64,000 nt of DNA from Clostridia bacterium UC5.1-1D2 (GCA_001304855.1 BBZN01000002.1:157456-221455), one strand, 5' to 3'; counted from the first letter of the stretch, positions 29,689 through 40,810 are shown. Notes: a model not told the origin generated them from the letters alone. Translations and numbers: made by a program.

Positions 29689-31706
29689 ATGCAAAGATAT
29701 GGGACTGTCCCGGAATTTGACGGAATACTGGAGGGAAGCCGGGTTGTCTGGGAGCGTGAAGGGGAACTGGTTTACATGGAGCCGTACGGCTCCAACGGAA
29801 TTCGTTTCAGAAGCAGCGCCTCACTCCACATCAACACAGATTTAAACTGGACCTTGCTGGAACCTGAAGCAAACCCTGAAGCTGAGGCGGCTGTTTTGAA
29901 AGACAGGGCCGTAGTGGTCAACGGGAAAATAAAGGCCACCCTCATGGGAGACGGAACCGTTATCTATGAAAACGCAGGAGGGAAAATACTTCTGGAGGAA
30001 GAATGGCTGGACAAACGAAAGGGCACAGCCCCCAGAGGGAAGCCAGGATGTACGAACATATTTCTACCAGCGCTTATAAAGTGGATATCTTCTTTACGGC
30101 GGACAAGGAGGAACATTTCTACGGCCTGGGACAGGAAGCCAACGACTGTATGGACTTAAAGGGCGCCACTGTGGAGCTGTTTCAGAAGAATACAAAATGT
30201 ACCATCCCCTATGTACTCTCCAGCAAAGGATACGGTTTCATCTGGAACAATCCCTCCATCGGACAGGTGGATCTGGCCATGAACCACACCAGATGGCACA
30301 GCGAAGCCTGTCAGCAGGTGGATTATATAGTAATTGCGGGAGATTCCCCCCAGGAGATTACCGAAAGCTACACGGAAATCACCGGCAGGGCGGATATGCT
30401 GCCCCAGTGGGCGGCAGGGTTCTGGCAGAGCAGGCTGCGCTATGCCAGCCAGGAGGAAACCCTGCAGGTTGCAAAGGAGTATCAGAAGCGGGGGATTCCC
30501 CTGGATGTGCTGATTATCGACTATTTCCACTGGCCCAGACAGGGAGACTGGAAGTTTGATGAGACGTACTGGCCGGATGTGGAAGGCATGTGCAGAGAAT
30601 TAGAGAAAATGGGAATTCACGTCATGGTATCCGTATGGCCTACGGTAGATCCCAGAAGCGAAAACTACGACTACATGAGGAAACACAACTATCTGGTCAA
30701 AGCGGAGCGGGGCGTGCCCACGTTTTTTATGATTATGGGTCCCCAGGGGATTTTTGACGCCACCCACCCAGGTTCCAGGGAGTTTATATGGCGGCAGGCT
30801 GAAGCCAACTATTTCCACAAGGGCGTAAAGATGTTCTGGCTGGACGAGGCGGAACCGGAGATGCGGCCTTATAGTTTTGACAATGTGAGATACTATCTTG
30901 GAAATGGCCTGGAAGTCAGCAACATCTATCCTTTTTATTATGCAAAAGCATTTTATGACGGTATGAAAGCCCGGGGAAAGGATGAGGTGGTGAATCTGGT
31001 CAGGTGCGCCTGGCTAGGCTCCCAGAGACTGGGCGTAGTGCTGTGGTCAGGGGATATTCCGTCGGATTTCGACTCCCTGCGCTGCCAGATCAAAGCAGGG
31101 CTCAATACTGCGATCTGCGGCATACCCTGGTGGACCACGGACATAGGCGGCTTTTTCGGCGGCGACCCCTCGGATCCCGATTTTGTGGAACTTCTCATAC
31201 GGTGGTTTGAGTACGGCGCCTTCTGCCCCATCTTCCGTCTCCACGGAAAAAGGCTTCCCTATGACAAGGTTAACAAACAAAAGGACTTTGACGCCTTCCT
31301 CCCCTCCTGTGCAGAGAATGAAATCTGGAGTTACGGGGATCAGGCATACCAGATCATGAAAAAATACATATTACTGCGTGAGAGGCTGAAACCATATATT
31401 ATGAAGCAGATGGAAAAGGCCCACGTCTGCGGAACGCCGGTTATGAGGCCCCTGGTCTATGATTTTTATAGAGACGAAGCCGTGTTCAACATAGGCGACG
31501 AATATATGTTCGGCCCGGATCTTTTGGTGGCGCCTGTGACAGAGAAGGGGGCCTGCAGCAGAAGGGTCTATCTGCCTGAGGGTTCCGTCTGGAAAGACGC
31601 CTGGACAGGGGAGACTCACAAAGGAAAAAGCTGGGTTACGGCAGATGCGCCTATAGAGCAGATACCTCTTTATATCAGGGATAATGCAGAACTTGCCATC
31701 GTATAA
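29689..31706 (+). CDS. GH31 family alpha-xylosidase/alpha-glucosidase
   Basis: About 672 residues. The nucleophile Asp is in KMFWLDEAEPEM and the acid/base Asp in WSGDIPSDFDSL. GIPWWTTDIGGFFGG and LDVLIIDYFHWP are further GH31 motifs. The WLDEAEPE form resembles alpha-xylosidases rather than classic maltases, but this is pattern reading only. There is no signal peptide, so the enzyme is cytoplasmic. A frame break lies near 30045. The ATG at 29689 has AAGGAGGAGAAGG upstream. Together with GH13, GH36 and GH127 in the locus it suggests the imported compounds carry different sugars. Confidence 0.88.
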
Positions 31707-31741
31707 AACGCAAAGGTGTAAATAAAAAAGAAGGTGCAATT

Positions 31742-33014
31742 ATGGGGGTTATATCAGATTTACTTGGAAATGTGGAGCTGCCGCAGATGGTAACAGTCAG
31801 ACAACGCTTCGATTCCGGCCACATTCCCGAAGAAGAAATTTCCAATGTGATTTTTGAGCAGCTGGGAAGGCCGGAGATTGCAGACAATATAAAACCGGGG
31901 ATGGAAATTGCAATTACAGTGGGCAGCAGGGGGATTGCCAACATTCCCCTGGTGATAAAATCCATCGCAGACTTTGTAAAGAGCCGGGGTGCGGCGCCCT
32001 TGCAGTCCCAGCCATGGGGAGCCACGGGGGAGCCACGGCGGAGGGGCAGCGCCGGGTAATCGAAGGCTATGGCGTCACTGAGGCGTTTATAGGATGCGAA
32101 ATCCGTTCCTCCATGGAGACGGTTCTCATAGGTACGGCTCCCAATGGAAAGCCGGTGCGCATCGATAAGAATGCCTGTGAGGCGGATGGTATCATTGTGT
32201 GCGGCCGTGTTAAACCCCACACAGGATTCCGGGGACCCTATGAAAGCGGCATTATGAAAATGATGGCCATAGGGCTGGGAAAGCAGTTTGGCGCAGAGAT
32301 TATCCATGAGGACGGATTCGGGCGTTTCAGAGAATATATACCCATGTTTGGGACGGTTATTCTCAGAAACGCGCCAATTCTCTGCGGCCTGGCTCTTCTG
32401 GAAAACGGGTACGACCAGACCAGGGAAATCGTCTCGCTGACGCCGGAAGAGATTATCACAAAGGAGCCGGAACTTTTGCTGAGAGCCAAAGGCTATATGC
32501 CGCGGATTCTCTTTGACTCCTGCGATGTGCTCATTGTGGACCAGATGGGAAAAAATATCAGCGGAGACGGCATGGACCCCAATATTTCAGGCCGTTTTCC
32601 CACCCCCTTTGCCGAAGGGGGAATCAATGCCCAGCGTGTGGCTGTGCTGGACCTGACCGAGGAATCCCACGGTAACGCCTGCGGAATCGGCCTGGCCGAT
32701 ATCACAACCAGCCGCCTGTTCCATAAGATCGATCTGGAGCAGACGTATCCCAACGCCATCACCAACACGGTTGTAGGTGAAATGAAAATTCCCATGATCA
32801 TGAAACGGACAGGCTGGCCATACAGGCGGCCCTGAAATCCTGTACGGACATTGACCGCAAATCGCCAAGGGTAGTCCGCATCCATAATACCATGGAGCTG
32901 GAGCAGATTGATATATCAGAATCGATGATTGCTGAGGCAGAGAAAAAGGGCGGTATTAAAATCACAGGGAAACCAGGGCCTATGAACTTTGACGGTCATG
33001 GGAACTTATTTTAA
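31742..33014 (+). CDS. LarA-like (DUF2088) protein, possible 2-hydroxyacid racemase/epimerase
   Basis: About 424 residues. ITVGSRGIANIP, AMGSHGGAT and the segment GRVKPHTGFRGPYESGIMKMM resemble the N-terminal domain of lactate racemase LarA, with a conserved His and a Lys placed like the nickel-pincer-nucleotide ligands. Homologues act on other 2-hydroxy acids, which fits a sugar-acid operon. Frame breaks lie near 32000 and 32812; the C-terminus ends FDGHGNLF at 33014. AAGAAGGTGC precedes the ATG. I see no larB, larC or larE genes for cofactor synthesis in the window. The family assignment is moderate and the reaction is inferred. Confidence 0.65.
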
Positions 33015-33060
33015 AATAACAGGACGATCTCCATCCTGAGAAAAGAGAGGATGCAAACAG

Positions 33061-33342
33061 ATGAACGGGCTGTTGATTGACGGCATGGATAATGTGGCGG
33101 TAGTGACCTGCCCCGTGGAACGGGGGATGGATGTGAGCTTTATGAAAAACCAGAGTCAATGTCAGGTAAAAGCCGGTACTCCGGTGCCGGTTTACCATAA
33201 GATTGCAATCTGCGATATTGGAGCAGGGGAGAGCGTTGTAAAATACGGGCATGTGATAGGAAAAGCCACCCGGCTCATAAAGGCCGGAGAACATGTCCAT
33301 TGCCACAATGCGGCCAGTGCAGAGGAAAGGCGGAATGTATAA
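33061..33342 (+). CDS. UxaA-type dehydratase, SAF (N-terminal) subunit
   Basis: A 93-residue intact protein resembling the small SAF domain that forms the N-terminus of UxaA/GarD sugar-acid dehydratases. It has VPVYHKIAICDI, KYGHVIGKAT and AGEHVHCHNAASAEE, the last being the usual metal-site end of the SAF unit. Here it is encoded as a separate gene; its stop overlaps the start of the catalytic subunit (TAATG), so the two polypeptides should be made together. AGAGAGG precedes the ATG. Confidence 0.82.
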   Translation: MNGLLIDGMDNVAVVTCPVERGMDVSFMKNQSQCQVKAGTPVPVYHKIAICDIGAGESVVKYGHVIGKATRLIKAGEHVHCHNAASAEERRNV

Positions 33343-34508
33343 TGGAGCTGTACGGATATAGAAGGCGGGACGGACGGGCCGGAATCCGCAACCACGTACT
33401 GATCCTGCCCACCAATATCTGCGCATCGGATACTGCGGAGGTGGTGGCCAGGCAGGTCCATGGGGCCGTGTCCTTCCACAATCAGACGGGGTGTTCCCAG
33501 GTTCCCTCGGACATGCGCTATACATTGGATATGATGGCCGGGTTTGCCGCCAATCCGAATGTATTCGGAACCATAGTAATCGGGCTGGGATGTGAGACCT
33601 GCCAGGCGGATATGGTTGTGGAAGAAATACGAAGGCGTACCAATAAGCCTCTGGAGACATTGGTAATCCAAGAAGAGGGGGGCACAATCCGGCTTGTAGA
33701 GAAGGCGGTGAGAGCTGCGCAAAAGATGGCGGCGGAAGCTTCCCTGCAAAAAAAGGAGCCTGTCTCTGTTTCCGACCTTATTCTGGCTACGGAATGCGGA
33801 GGTTCGGATCCCACTTCGGGACTGGCGGCAAATCCTGTAATCGGAGCCCTCAGCGACAGGCTCATAGAGGAAGGCGCAACTGTAATTTTAAGTGAGACAA
33901 CGGAGTTTATCGGAGCTGAAGCCATACTTGCTTCCAGGGCGAAGAATGAACGGGTAAAGGGCAGAATTCTGGATATTGTCCGGCGCTATGAAAATCATTT
34001 CCTTAAAAACGGAGAGGATGTCCGCCTGGGAAATCCCACGCCCGGCAATAAAAACGGCGGACTTACCACGCTGGAGGAAAAATCCCTGGGCTGTATCCAT
34101 AAGGGCGGAACGTCGGTTATCAATGAAGTTTACGATTACGCAAAACAGATCCCTGCCGATTCCCGGGGGCTGGTAATTATGGACACTCCGGGCAACGACG
34201 CCTCCTCCATGGCAGGAATGCTGGCCGGAGGCGCCCAGGTTATCGTATTTTCATCGGGCCAGGGAACGCCTCTGGGCAGTCCCATTGCGCCTGTCATCAA
34301 AATCACGGGAAATGGACGGACCTATGAGGTGATGAGGGACAATATGGATTTTGACGCCAGCCCGGCCCTCAGGGGCGAAAAGAGTATCCGGCAGCTGGGG
34401 GAGGAGCTTTACGCCGTGGTGATGGAAACCTGCAGCGGAAAACAGACGAAAGCCGAAACCCTGGGATTTACGGAGACTGCAGTGATGCGGGCGTGCAACT
34501 ATGTTTAA
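33342..34508 (+). CDS. UxaA-type (altronate/galactarate) dehydratase, catalytic subunit
   Basis: A 388-residue intact protein. It starts GYRRRDGRAGIRNHVLILPT and contains GLGCETCQAD, ATECGGSDPTSGLAANP, LSETTEFIGAE and GNKNGGLTTLEEKSLGCIHKGG, all signatures of altronate/galactarate dehydratases, which remove water from aldonic or aldaric acids to give 2-keto-3-deoxy acids. The preceding gene supplies the SAF domain. A 2-keto-3-deoxy acid is the kind of substrate used by the HpaI-type aldolase next door. The true sugar acid cannot be read from the sequence. Confidence 0.88.
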   Translation: MELYGYRRRDGRAGIRNHVLILPTNICASDTAEVVARQVHGAVSFHNQTGCSQVPSDMRYTLDMMAGFAANPNVFGTIVIGLGCETCQADMVVEEIRRRTNKPLETLVIQEEGGTIRLVEKAVRAAQKMAAEASLQKKEPVSVSDLILATECGGSDPTSGLAANPVIGALSDRLIEEGATVILSETTEFIGAEAILASRAKNERVKGRILDIVRRYENHFLKNGEDVRLGNPTPGNKNGGLTTLEEKSLGCIHKGGTSVINEVYDYAKQIPADSRGLVIMDTPGNDASSMAGMLAGGAQVIVFSSGQGTPLGSPIAPVIKITGNGRTYEVMRDNMDFDASPALRGEKSIRQLGEELYAVVMETCSGKQTKAETLGFTETAVMRACNYV

Positions 34509-34523
34509 CAGGCGGAGGAGTTT

Positions 34524-35301
34524 ATGATGCATAATGAGTTAAGGGATAAAATCAGCAGCGGAAAAAAAGCGGTGGGCACCTTCCTGGAGATTGGGAGCAC
34601 AAGCATGGTGGAGTGCCTGGCTCTTGGGGGATTCGATTATATCATCATCGATACGGAACACGGGCCTTTGAGACGGAGAGCGTCATGGAGTTTGTGTGCG
34701 CAAGCAGGAGGCGCAATATGACGCCCCTTGTGAGGACCAGGGATGCCTCCCGCCCCGGGATTCTCAAAAATCTGGATGCAGGCGCCATGGGACTTATTAT
34801 TCCCGATATTCACAGCGTGGAGGAAGTAAAGCAGGTTGTGGAGTACGGAAAATATTATCCTCTGGGAAAACGGGGGGTGGCCTTCGGGCGGGGCTGCGGC
34901 TATGGAATGGAAAAGAGCAGCCCATGGAATCATACTTTGAGGAGTGCAACCGGGAAACGATGATTATTCCCCAGTGCGAGACTGCGGGCTGCCTTGAGAA
35001 CATTGAGACGATAGCGTCCCTTCCGGGAGTGGACGGCATTTTTGTGGGACCCTATGACCTGTCTACGTCCCTGGGAAAGCCGGGACAGTTTTCCGACCCC
35101 GTAATTTCGGAGGCCATAGACAGAATTTTGAGGGCCTGTAAGGCGGCTGTGAAACCCTGCTTTATTTATGCAGATAATGCCGCCGGGAGCAGAGCATATT
35201 TTCAGCAGGGATTTGACGGGGTGACGCTGAGCATGGACGCCCTTTTAGTGATACGTTCCATGAAAAAGATGATTCAGGAAATCTGGACGGAGGTACGTTA
35301 G
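34524..35301 (+). CDS. HpcH/HpaI family aldolase
   Basis: About 259 residues. Class II (metal-dependent) aldolase that cleaves 2-keto-3-deoxy sugar acids into pyruvate and an aldehyde. FDYIIIDTEHGP holds the conserved Glu/His, CETAGCLENIETI carries the metal-ligand Glu region, and DGIFVGPYDLS is the C-terminal signature. Frame breaks lie near 34670 and 34925. The stop overlaps the GTG start of the GH127 gene. It follows the UxaA-type dehydratase by 15 bases, which completes a dehydratase-aldolase route. Confidence 0.85.
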
Positions 35302-37196
35302 TGATACATAACATAGACTTGGAAAAAAGTGAAATCAGGCATGGGTTCTGGAAGGAACGGCAGGAGCTTATCCGCAGGGTGACCATAGACGCAGTTTACA
35401 GACAATTTAAAGATACCGGGAGATTTGAGGCAATCAAATTGAACTGGAAAGAGGGGATGCCTGTAAACCGCATATTTACTGGGAATCGGATGTGACAAAA
35501 TGGATTGAGGGGGCTGCCTTTTTCCTGTCTCAGGAGCGGGATCCCCAGCTGGAAGAAAAAATTGACGAGATTGTAAACGACCTGGAGAGAGCCCAGGGGC
35601 CCGACGGATACCTGAATGAATATTTTACGGTGGTGGAACCGGAAGCACGTTTTAAACGGCGGGGCGACCATGAACTGTACTGCGCGGGCCACCTGATTGA
35701 GGGGCTATCGCCTATGGAAAAGCCACGGGAAAAACAAAAATGCTGGATGTGGCAAAGCGCTATGCGGACCTGATACACCGGGTGTTCTGCATCGAAGGCT
35801 TAGCCGGATTTGACACTCCCGGGCATGAGGAGATCGAGCTGGCATTGGTAAAGCTGTATCTGTTCACTTCGGAAAAACGGTACCTGGAGCTTGCAGAATA
35901 TTTTATTAACGAGAGAGGACGCGGGAAGAAGGACGGAGCCTACGGCTCCTTCGACCTGGAACATATCCAGAGCCATCTACCTGTGAGAGAGCAGAAAACA
36001 GCGGAAGGGCACAGCGTCCGGGCGCTGTATCTTCTGTGCGCCATGGCCGACCTGGCAAGGCTTTCAAAGGACCGGTCCCTGCTCCTCAGCTGCCAGACCC
36101 TGTACGAAAATATAACCAACAAGAGAATGTACATTACAGGGGGCGTGGGTTCAACCTTCAGGGGAGAGTCGTTTACCTATGATTATGATCTTCCGGAATA
36201 TACGGCCTACTGCGAAACCTGCGCTTCCATAGCCCTGGCCCTCTTCTGCCGCCGGATGTGGCTCATAGACCCGAAAGGCAGGTATGGGGATACGGCCGAA
36301 CAGGCCGTCTACAATACGGTGTTAAGCGGAATCTCCTTGTCAGGAGACAAGTTTTTCTATGAGAACCCCATCTCCACAGATGCAGCCAAATGGAAATTTA
36401 ATGAAAGCCGGCCGGAAGCATGAGAGAACGTCTGGCAATTCCGGAGCGGGTTAAGGTCTTTACCTGTTCCTGCTGTCCGCCTAATTTAATACGCTTTGTG
36501 GGCTCCGTGGCAGAGTACATGTACAGTGCGGATGAGGATACGATTTATACTCAATGCTACATGGATGCAGATACGGAGATTGCGCTGAAAGACGGGATTA
36601 TCAGGCTTCAGCAGAGAACGGGCTACCCCTACAGCGGCGATGTAGAGCTTACAATTTTTGGAGAGGGACATTTCAGGCTGGCCGTGAGAATGCCGTCATG
36701 GTGCAGCGGCGGATTTGTGCAGGTGAACGGGGAACAGGTGCACAATTCCCCTGCCGATGGCTATGTTATGATAGAACGAAAGTGGAGCTCCGGTGACGTT
36801 GTGGAGATTCATCTGCCCCTGGAGACAAGGCTTATCTCTGCCAATCCCCGGGTGTCCGAAGCCTGCGGCCGGGTGGCGGTAGTGAGAGGGCCGCTGGTGT
36901 ACTGTGCAGAGGGAATCGACAACGGCGGCAGGCCTCTGAAGGATATCAGAATCGCCAGGACGGCAAAGTTTTGGGTGTCGGATGAAACCATTGACGGAAT
37001 CACCGTACCGGTTCTTGTGACAGACGCCGTCTGCAGAAAACCAGGGGACGAATTATATTCCTGCCAGGAACCTGAATTTGAACATGTGGAATTAAAACTC
37101 ATACCCTACTTTGCGCGCGCCAACAGGGGAATAAGCGAAATGACCACATGGTTTTTAGAGGATAATGTTAATACCCTTCCTCTGCATTGCCGATAG
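35301..37196 (+). CDS. GH127 beta-L-arabinofuranosidase
   Basis: About 631 residues, the family length. It releases beta-linked L-arabinofuranose, as found on plant glycoproteins and some pectins. The zinc/thiolate site is visible: Glu and Cys in YCETCASIALALF and the Cys pair with nucleophile in CSCCPPNLIRF. YITGGVGSTF is another family motif. No signal peptide. Frame breaks lie near 35465, 35705 and 36420. The GTG start (35301) overlaps the aldolase stop and has GGAGG upstream. It is the last gene of the long operon before a 50-base gap. Confidence 0.88.
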
Positions 37197-37246
37197 TCCC
37201 TGTGCATATACATTAGTAAATACAATACAGCACAAGGAGCGCCATA

Positions 37247-38433
37247 TTGGATATTTACGTAGTAAAACAGGGAGACAGCGTGGATACGATTGCGGCTTCG
37301 GCCGGTATTCCTGTTGAAACGCTTATATGGGACAATCAGATAGAATACCCCTTCCGCCTGGCCGTTGGCCAGGCTCTTTATATTTCCGGCGGTAACGCAG
37401 CTGCAGACAGGCGGCTTCTCCATTCGGGGGGATATGCTTACCCCTTTATCCGCCGGGAGGCGCTGGATGAAACGCTGCCCTACCTGACCTCCATCAATGT
37501 ATTTTCATACGGTTTTACAACAGAAGGAGATTTGATCCCGCCTGCAGCAGAGGACCAGTGGATGATTGACCGCGCCTGGGAGGAGGGGGTCCGCCCCATT
37601 CTGACGCTCACTCCTCTGGGGGCGGACGGAAGGTTTAATAATAATCTGGTATCTGTGCTTGTGAACAATCACGAAGTGCAGCAGCATCTGATCTGGGAAT
37701 TAGGGCGCACCATGCAGGAAAAAAGATTTGCAGGGGTGGACATTGATTTTGAGTATGTCCTGGCTGAGGATCGGGAGAATATGGTTTCCTTTGTGAGAAA
37801 AACAACTCAGGTGATGAACGTCTTTGGCTATCCCGTCTCTGTGGCCCTTGCCCCTAAGACCTCCGCCCAGCAGCGGGGGCTGTTATATGAAGGGATCGAT
37901 TACCGCCTTCTGGGGGAGGCTGCAAACAGAGTGCTTTTAATGACCTATGAGTGGGGGTATACCTACGGCCCGCCTATGGCGGTAGCGCCCGTTAACATGG
38001 TGCGAAGAGTTGTAGATTACGCAGTATCCGTAATTCCCAGAGAGAAAATCAGCCTTGGAATTCCCAACTACGGGTACGACTGGCCTCTGCCTATGAGCGG
38101 GGAGTGACAAAAGCCCAAACCTTAAACCATCAGTCGGCCATACAGCTGGCCATTGACCATGGAGCCGAGATTCAGTTTGACGAGACGGCTATGTCCCCCT
38201 ATTTCCGGTACTGGCAGTATGGGATTCAGCATGAGGTATGGTTCGAGGATGTGAGAAGCATGAAGGCGAAATTCGATCTGGTGAAGGAGTACAGACTCAC
38301 AGGCACAGGCTACTGGCAGCTTATGAATTTCTTCAGGGCCAACTGGCTGCTGATGGAGGAAATGTTCTACATTGAGAGAGACTGGCCTTTAAAGGAGGAG
38401 CTGGAAGAACTGGGGGAAGAAGGAACGTCGTGA
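37247..38433 (+). CDS. LysM plus GH18 spore-type peptidoglycan hydrolase
   Basis: About 395 residues. One LysM domain at the N-terminus (IYVVKQGDSVDTIAASAGIP) binds peptidoglycan and is followed by a GH18 barrel with the catalytic DxxDxDxE motif as GVDIDFEYV. The layout matches YaaH/SleL-like N-acetylglucosaminidases of spore cortex or spore-coat association. There is no secretion signal, which is usual for spore-coat-delivered members. TTG start (37247) with AAGGAG upstream. A frame break lies near 38103 (GGGGAGTGAC). This gene marks the end of the sugar-acid locus. Confidence 0.85.
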
Positions 38434-38571
38434 TTGCCTGCGGACTGCACATATGATAGAATTACTCTGAACCTTAAAGACAAAGAACGCATTTTAAGAT
38501 AACGCCCCGGGGGAGTTATCCTTTGCCCCCGCAGCAGGGCGCATGCAGGCTCACAGGAGGAAGGCGCGCAG

Positions 38572-39343
38572 ATGAAAGTAAATGCTTCAAAGATTATTCC
38601 GTTGGTAAAGACTGTAAAGCCGCTGTTTCTGGACAAGAAAAGGGCGGCTCAGGTGAAGGTGAAGGGAGTGGCGGATTTCGTGACCCAGGTGGATTTTCAG
38701 GTTCAGGAAATGATGCGCAGGGGCTTAAAAGAGCTGTATCCCCGGGTTCAGTTTATGGGTGAAGAGAAAGACAACCGTGATATTGACTTTGACGGGCCTG
38801 TATGGATATTGGACCCGGTGGATGGAACCACCAACCTGATACACGATTACAGAAACAGCGCCCTGTCCCTGGCGTTCTGTGACAGGGGAGAGCTGAAGCT
38901 GGGGATCATTTATCAGCTACACAGAGGAGTTGTTTCTGGGAATCCGGGGAGAGGGAGCCTCTGTTAACGGCGTTCCTATCCATGTAAGCGGCGTGGCGGC
39001 GATGGAGCAGAGCCTTATTGCAGTGGGAACCAGCCCCTATGACCGCTCGCTGGCCCACAGAAATTTTGATGATTTTAAGCGGGTGTTCCTCCGCTGTTCC
39101 GATATAAGGAGGAACGGCTCCGCCGCCATTGAGCTGGCCCATGTGGCGTGCGGCCGGACAGACGCCTATTTTGAACGGAATTTAAAACCCTGGGATTTTG
39201 CGGCGGGAATCCTGATTGTGGAGGAGGCGGGGGGAAGCGTTACTAATTACAGGGGGGAGAGGGTAGAAATCTCCGGCAATTCCCAGATTATTGCGAGCAA
39301 CGGGCGCATCGGCGGGTTTTTGAGAGAAATGCTGCAGGAGTAA
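38572..39343 (+). CDS. Inositol-monophosphatase family enzyme
   Basis: About 257 residues. Mg2+-dependent phosphatase of the IMPase superfamily. The metal-site motifs are QFMGEE (Glu), WILDPVDGTTN (DPxDGT) and NLKPWDFAAG (WDxxAG). The real substrate could be inositol phosphate, another sugar phosphate or PAP. One frame break near 38918 separates the halves (LGIIYQ, then YTEELFLG). AGGAGGAAGGCG precedes the ATG. A hairpin GATAAC/GTTATC lies upstream at about 38500. Confidence 0.87.
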
Positions 39344-39441
39344 GCTGAAATAAGGCGTCTGGTTTACCCTGGAGCGGTGGGATATCTGATAAAGACAGAA
39401 GGAGGCCGGGGTCTGAGGCCGGGCGGAAATGCAAGGAGGAC

Positions 39442-39470
39442 TTGTCACAGGCCTTCAACTATAGTATAAT
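39442..39470 (+). promoter_or_regulatory. Sigma-70-type promoter of ddh
   Basis: TTGTCA (39442-39447) and TATAAT (39465-39470), 17-base spacer, 112 bases before the ddh start codon. Repeat A copy 4 lies inside the 5' untranslated region. Confidence 0.7.
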
Positions 39471-39508
39471 TTTGCGTAACAGTTTTACAAAAAATAAAAA
39501 CGTTTCCC

Positions 39509-39543
39509 GGAGCGCGCCGGAACATTGCTTTCCTGCACGCTCC
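39509..39543. repeat. Family A repeat, copy 4 (short form)
   Basis: GGAGCGCGCCGGAACATTGC at the left and GCACGCTCC at the right form the inverted ends without a long interior. The left end matches copy 2 (GGAGCGTGTTTGAACATTGC). It should fold into a short hairpin in the ddh leader. Confidence 0.65.
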
Positions 39544-39582
39544 AGTACAGAAGGGACGACGGATACGAAGGAGAGTTAAAAT

Positions 39583-40569
39583 ATGGCAATCAAAGTTGGA
39601 ATATTAGGCTACGGCAACTTGGGAAAGGGCGTGGAGTGCGCCGTTAAGCATAATCCGGATATGGAGCTGGCCGCTGTATTTACCAGAAGGGATCCCTCCT
39701 GTTTAAAGATTCTCACGGAGGGCGTAAAGGTTTTCTCTGCGGATGAGGCCCCTTCCATGAAGGGCCAGATTGACGTGATGATCCTCTGCGGGGGAAGCGC
39801 TGCGGATTTGCCTGGGCAGACGCCGGAGATGGCGGCGTATTTTAATGTAGTGGACAGCTTTGACACCCATGCCAAGATTCCGGAGCATTTTGAGGCTGTA
39901 GATCAGGCCGCTTCCCGGAGCGGGCATGTGGCCGTCATTTCCGCAGGCTGGGATCCGGGCATGTTCTCCCTGAACCGTCTTTACGCCAATGCAATTCTGC
40001 CGGGGGGCAGGGATTATACCTTCTGGGGCAAAGGGGTGAGCCAGGGACATTCCGACGCTATCCGCAGAATCCCGGGAGTGAAGGATGGGAGACAGTATAC
40101 CATTCCTGTGGAGGGGGCTCTGGAGGCGGTCCGCAGCGGAAGCGACCCGGAGCTTACCACCAGACAGAAGCATACCAGGGAGTGCTTTGTGGTGGCTGAG
40201 GAGGGCGCAGACAAGGAGGCCATTGAGAGGGCCATTGTCACTATGCCCAACTATTTCGCAGATTACGATACAACGGTACACTTTATTTCACAGGAAGAGC
40301 TTATGCGGGATCATGCAGGAATTCCCCATGGAGGCTTTGTGATTCGGACGGGAACCACAGGCTGGGAAGACGAACACAGAAATGTGATCGAATACAGCTT
40401 AAAGCTGGATTCCAACCCGGAATTTACCGCCTCAGTGATTGCGGCCTATGCCAGAGCCGCCGTTCGCTTGAGCAGGGAGGGGCAGAGGGGCTGCAAAACT
40501 GTATTTGATATTGCGCCTGCTTATCTGAGCGCTGCGGACGGGGCGGAGCTGAGAAAGCATATGCTGTAA
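39583..40569 (+). CDS. ddh: meso-Diaminopimelate dehydrogenase
   Basis: A 328-residue intact enzyme making meso-diaminopimelate from tetrahydrodipicolinate, NADPH and ammonia in one step, for lysine and peptidoglycan. The N-terminal Rossmann motif is VGILGYGNLGKGVE; CGGSAADLPGQTP, SAGWDPGMFSLNR and GKGVSQGHSDAIRRI are hallmark Ddh sequences. The length is normal. GAAGGAGAG precedes the ATG. It has its own promoter and probably forms a single-gene unit. Confidence 0.96.
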   Translation: MAIKVGILGYGNLGKGVECAVKHNPDMELAAVFTRRDPSCLKILTEGVKVFSADEAPSMKGQIDVMILCGGSAADLPGQTPEMAAYFNVVDSFDTHAKIPEHFEAVDQAASRSGHVAVISAGWDPGMFSLNRLYANAILPGGRDYTFWGKGVSQGHSDAIRRIPGVKDGRQYTIPVEGALEAVRSGSDPELTTRQKHTRECFVVAEEGADKEAIERAIVTMPNYFADYDTTVHFISQEELMRDHAGIPHGGFVIRTGTTGWEDEHRNVIEYSLKLDSNPEFTASVIAAYARAAVRLSREGQRGCKTVFDIAPAYLSAADGAELRKHML

Positions 40570-40659
40570 ACCTGAGAGCCGGTGTAAAAAAGGCGGCTGC
40601 GGTTCGTGGTGCGGACATTACGAAAAAGATTGAAAACGCCTGAGGGAGGTTTGTTGGAT

Positions 40660-40688
40660 TTGACAGCCTTCCTTTTGGCATTTATACT
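40660..40688 (+). promoter_or_regulatory. Sigma-70-type promoter of the diguanylate cyclase gene
   Basis: TTGACA (40660-40665) and TATACT (40683-40688), spacer 17. It leaves a leader of about 115 bases before the start codon at 40811. Confidence 0.7.
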
Positions 40689-40810
40689 TATATCCAGAGT
40701 TATAAGAGAGCCGGGAGGAAGTGACGGGTGCAGATGGCGGCAATGAATTTTCAGATACTGGGATACGGGAGTGGGAATCGTTGGAAATGGCTGTGACAGG
40801 GGGAATGTGT

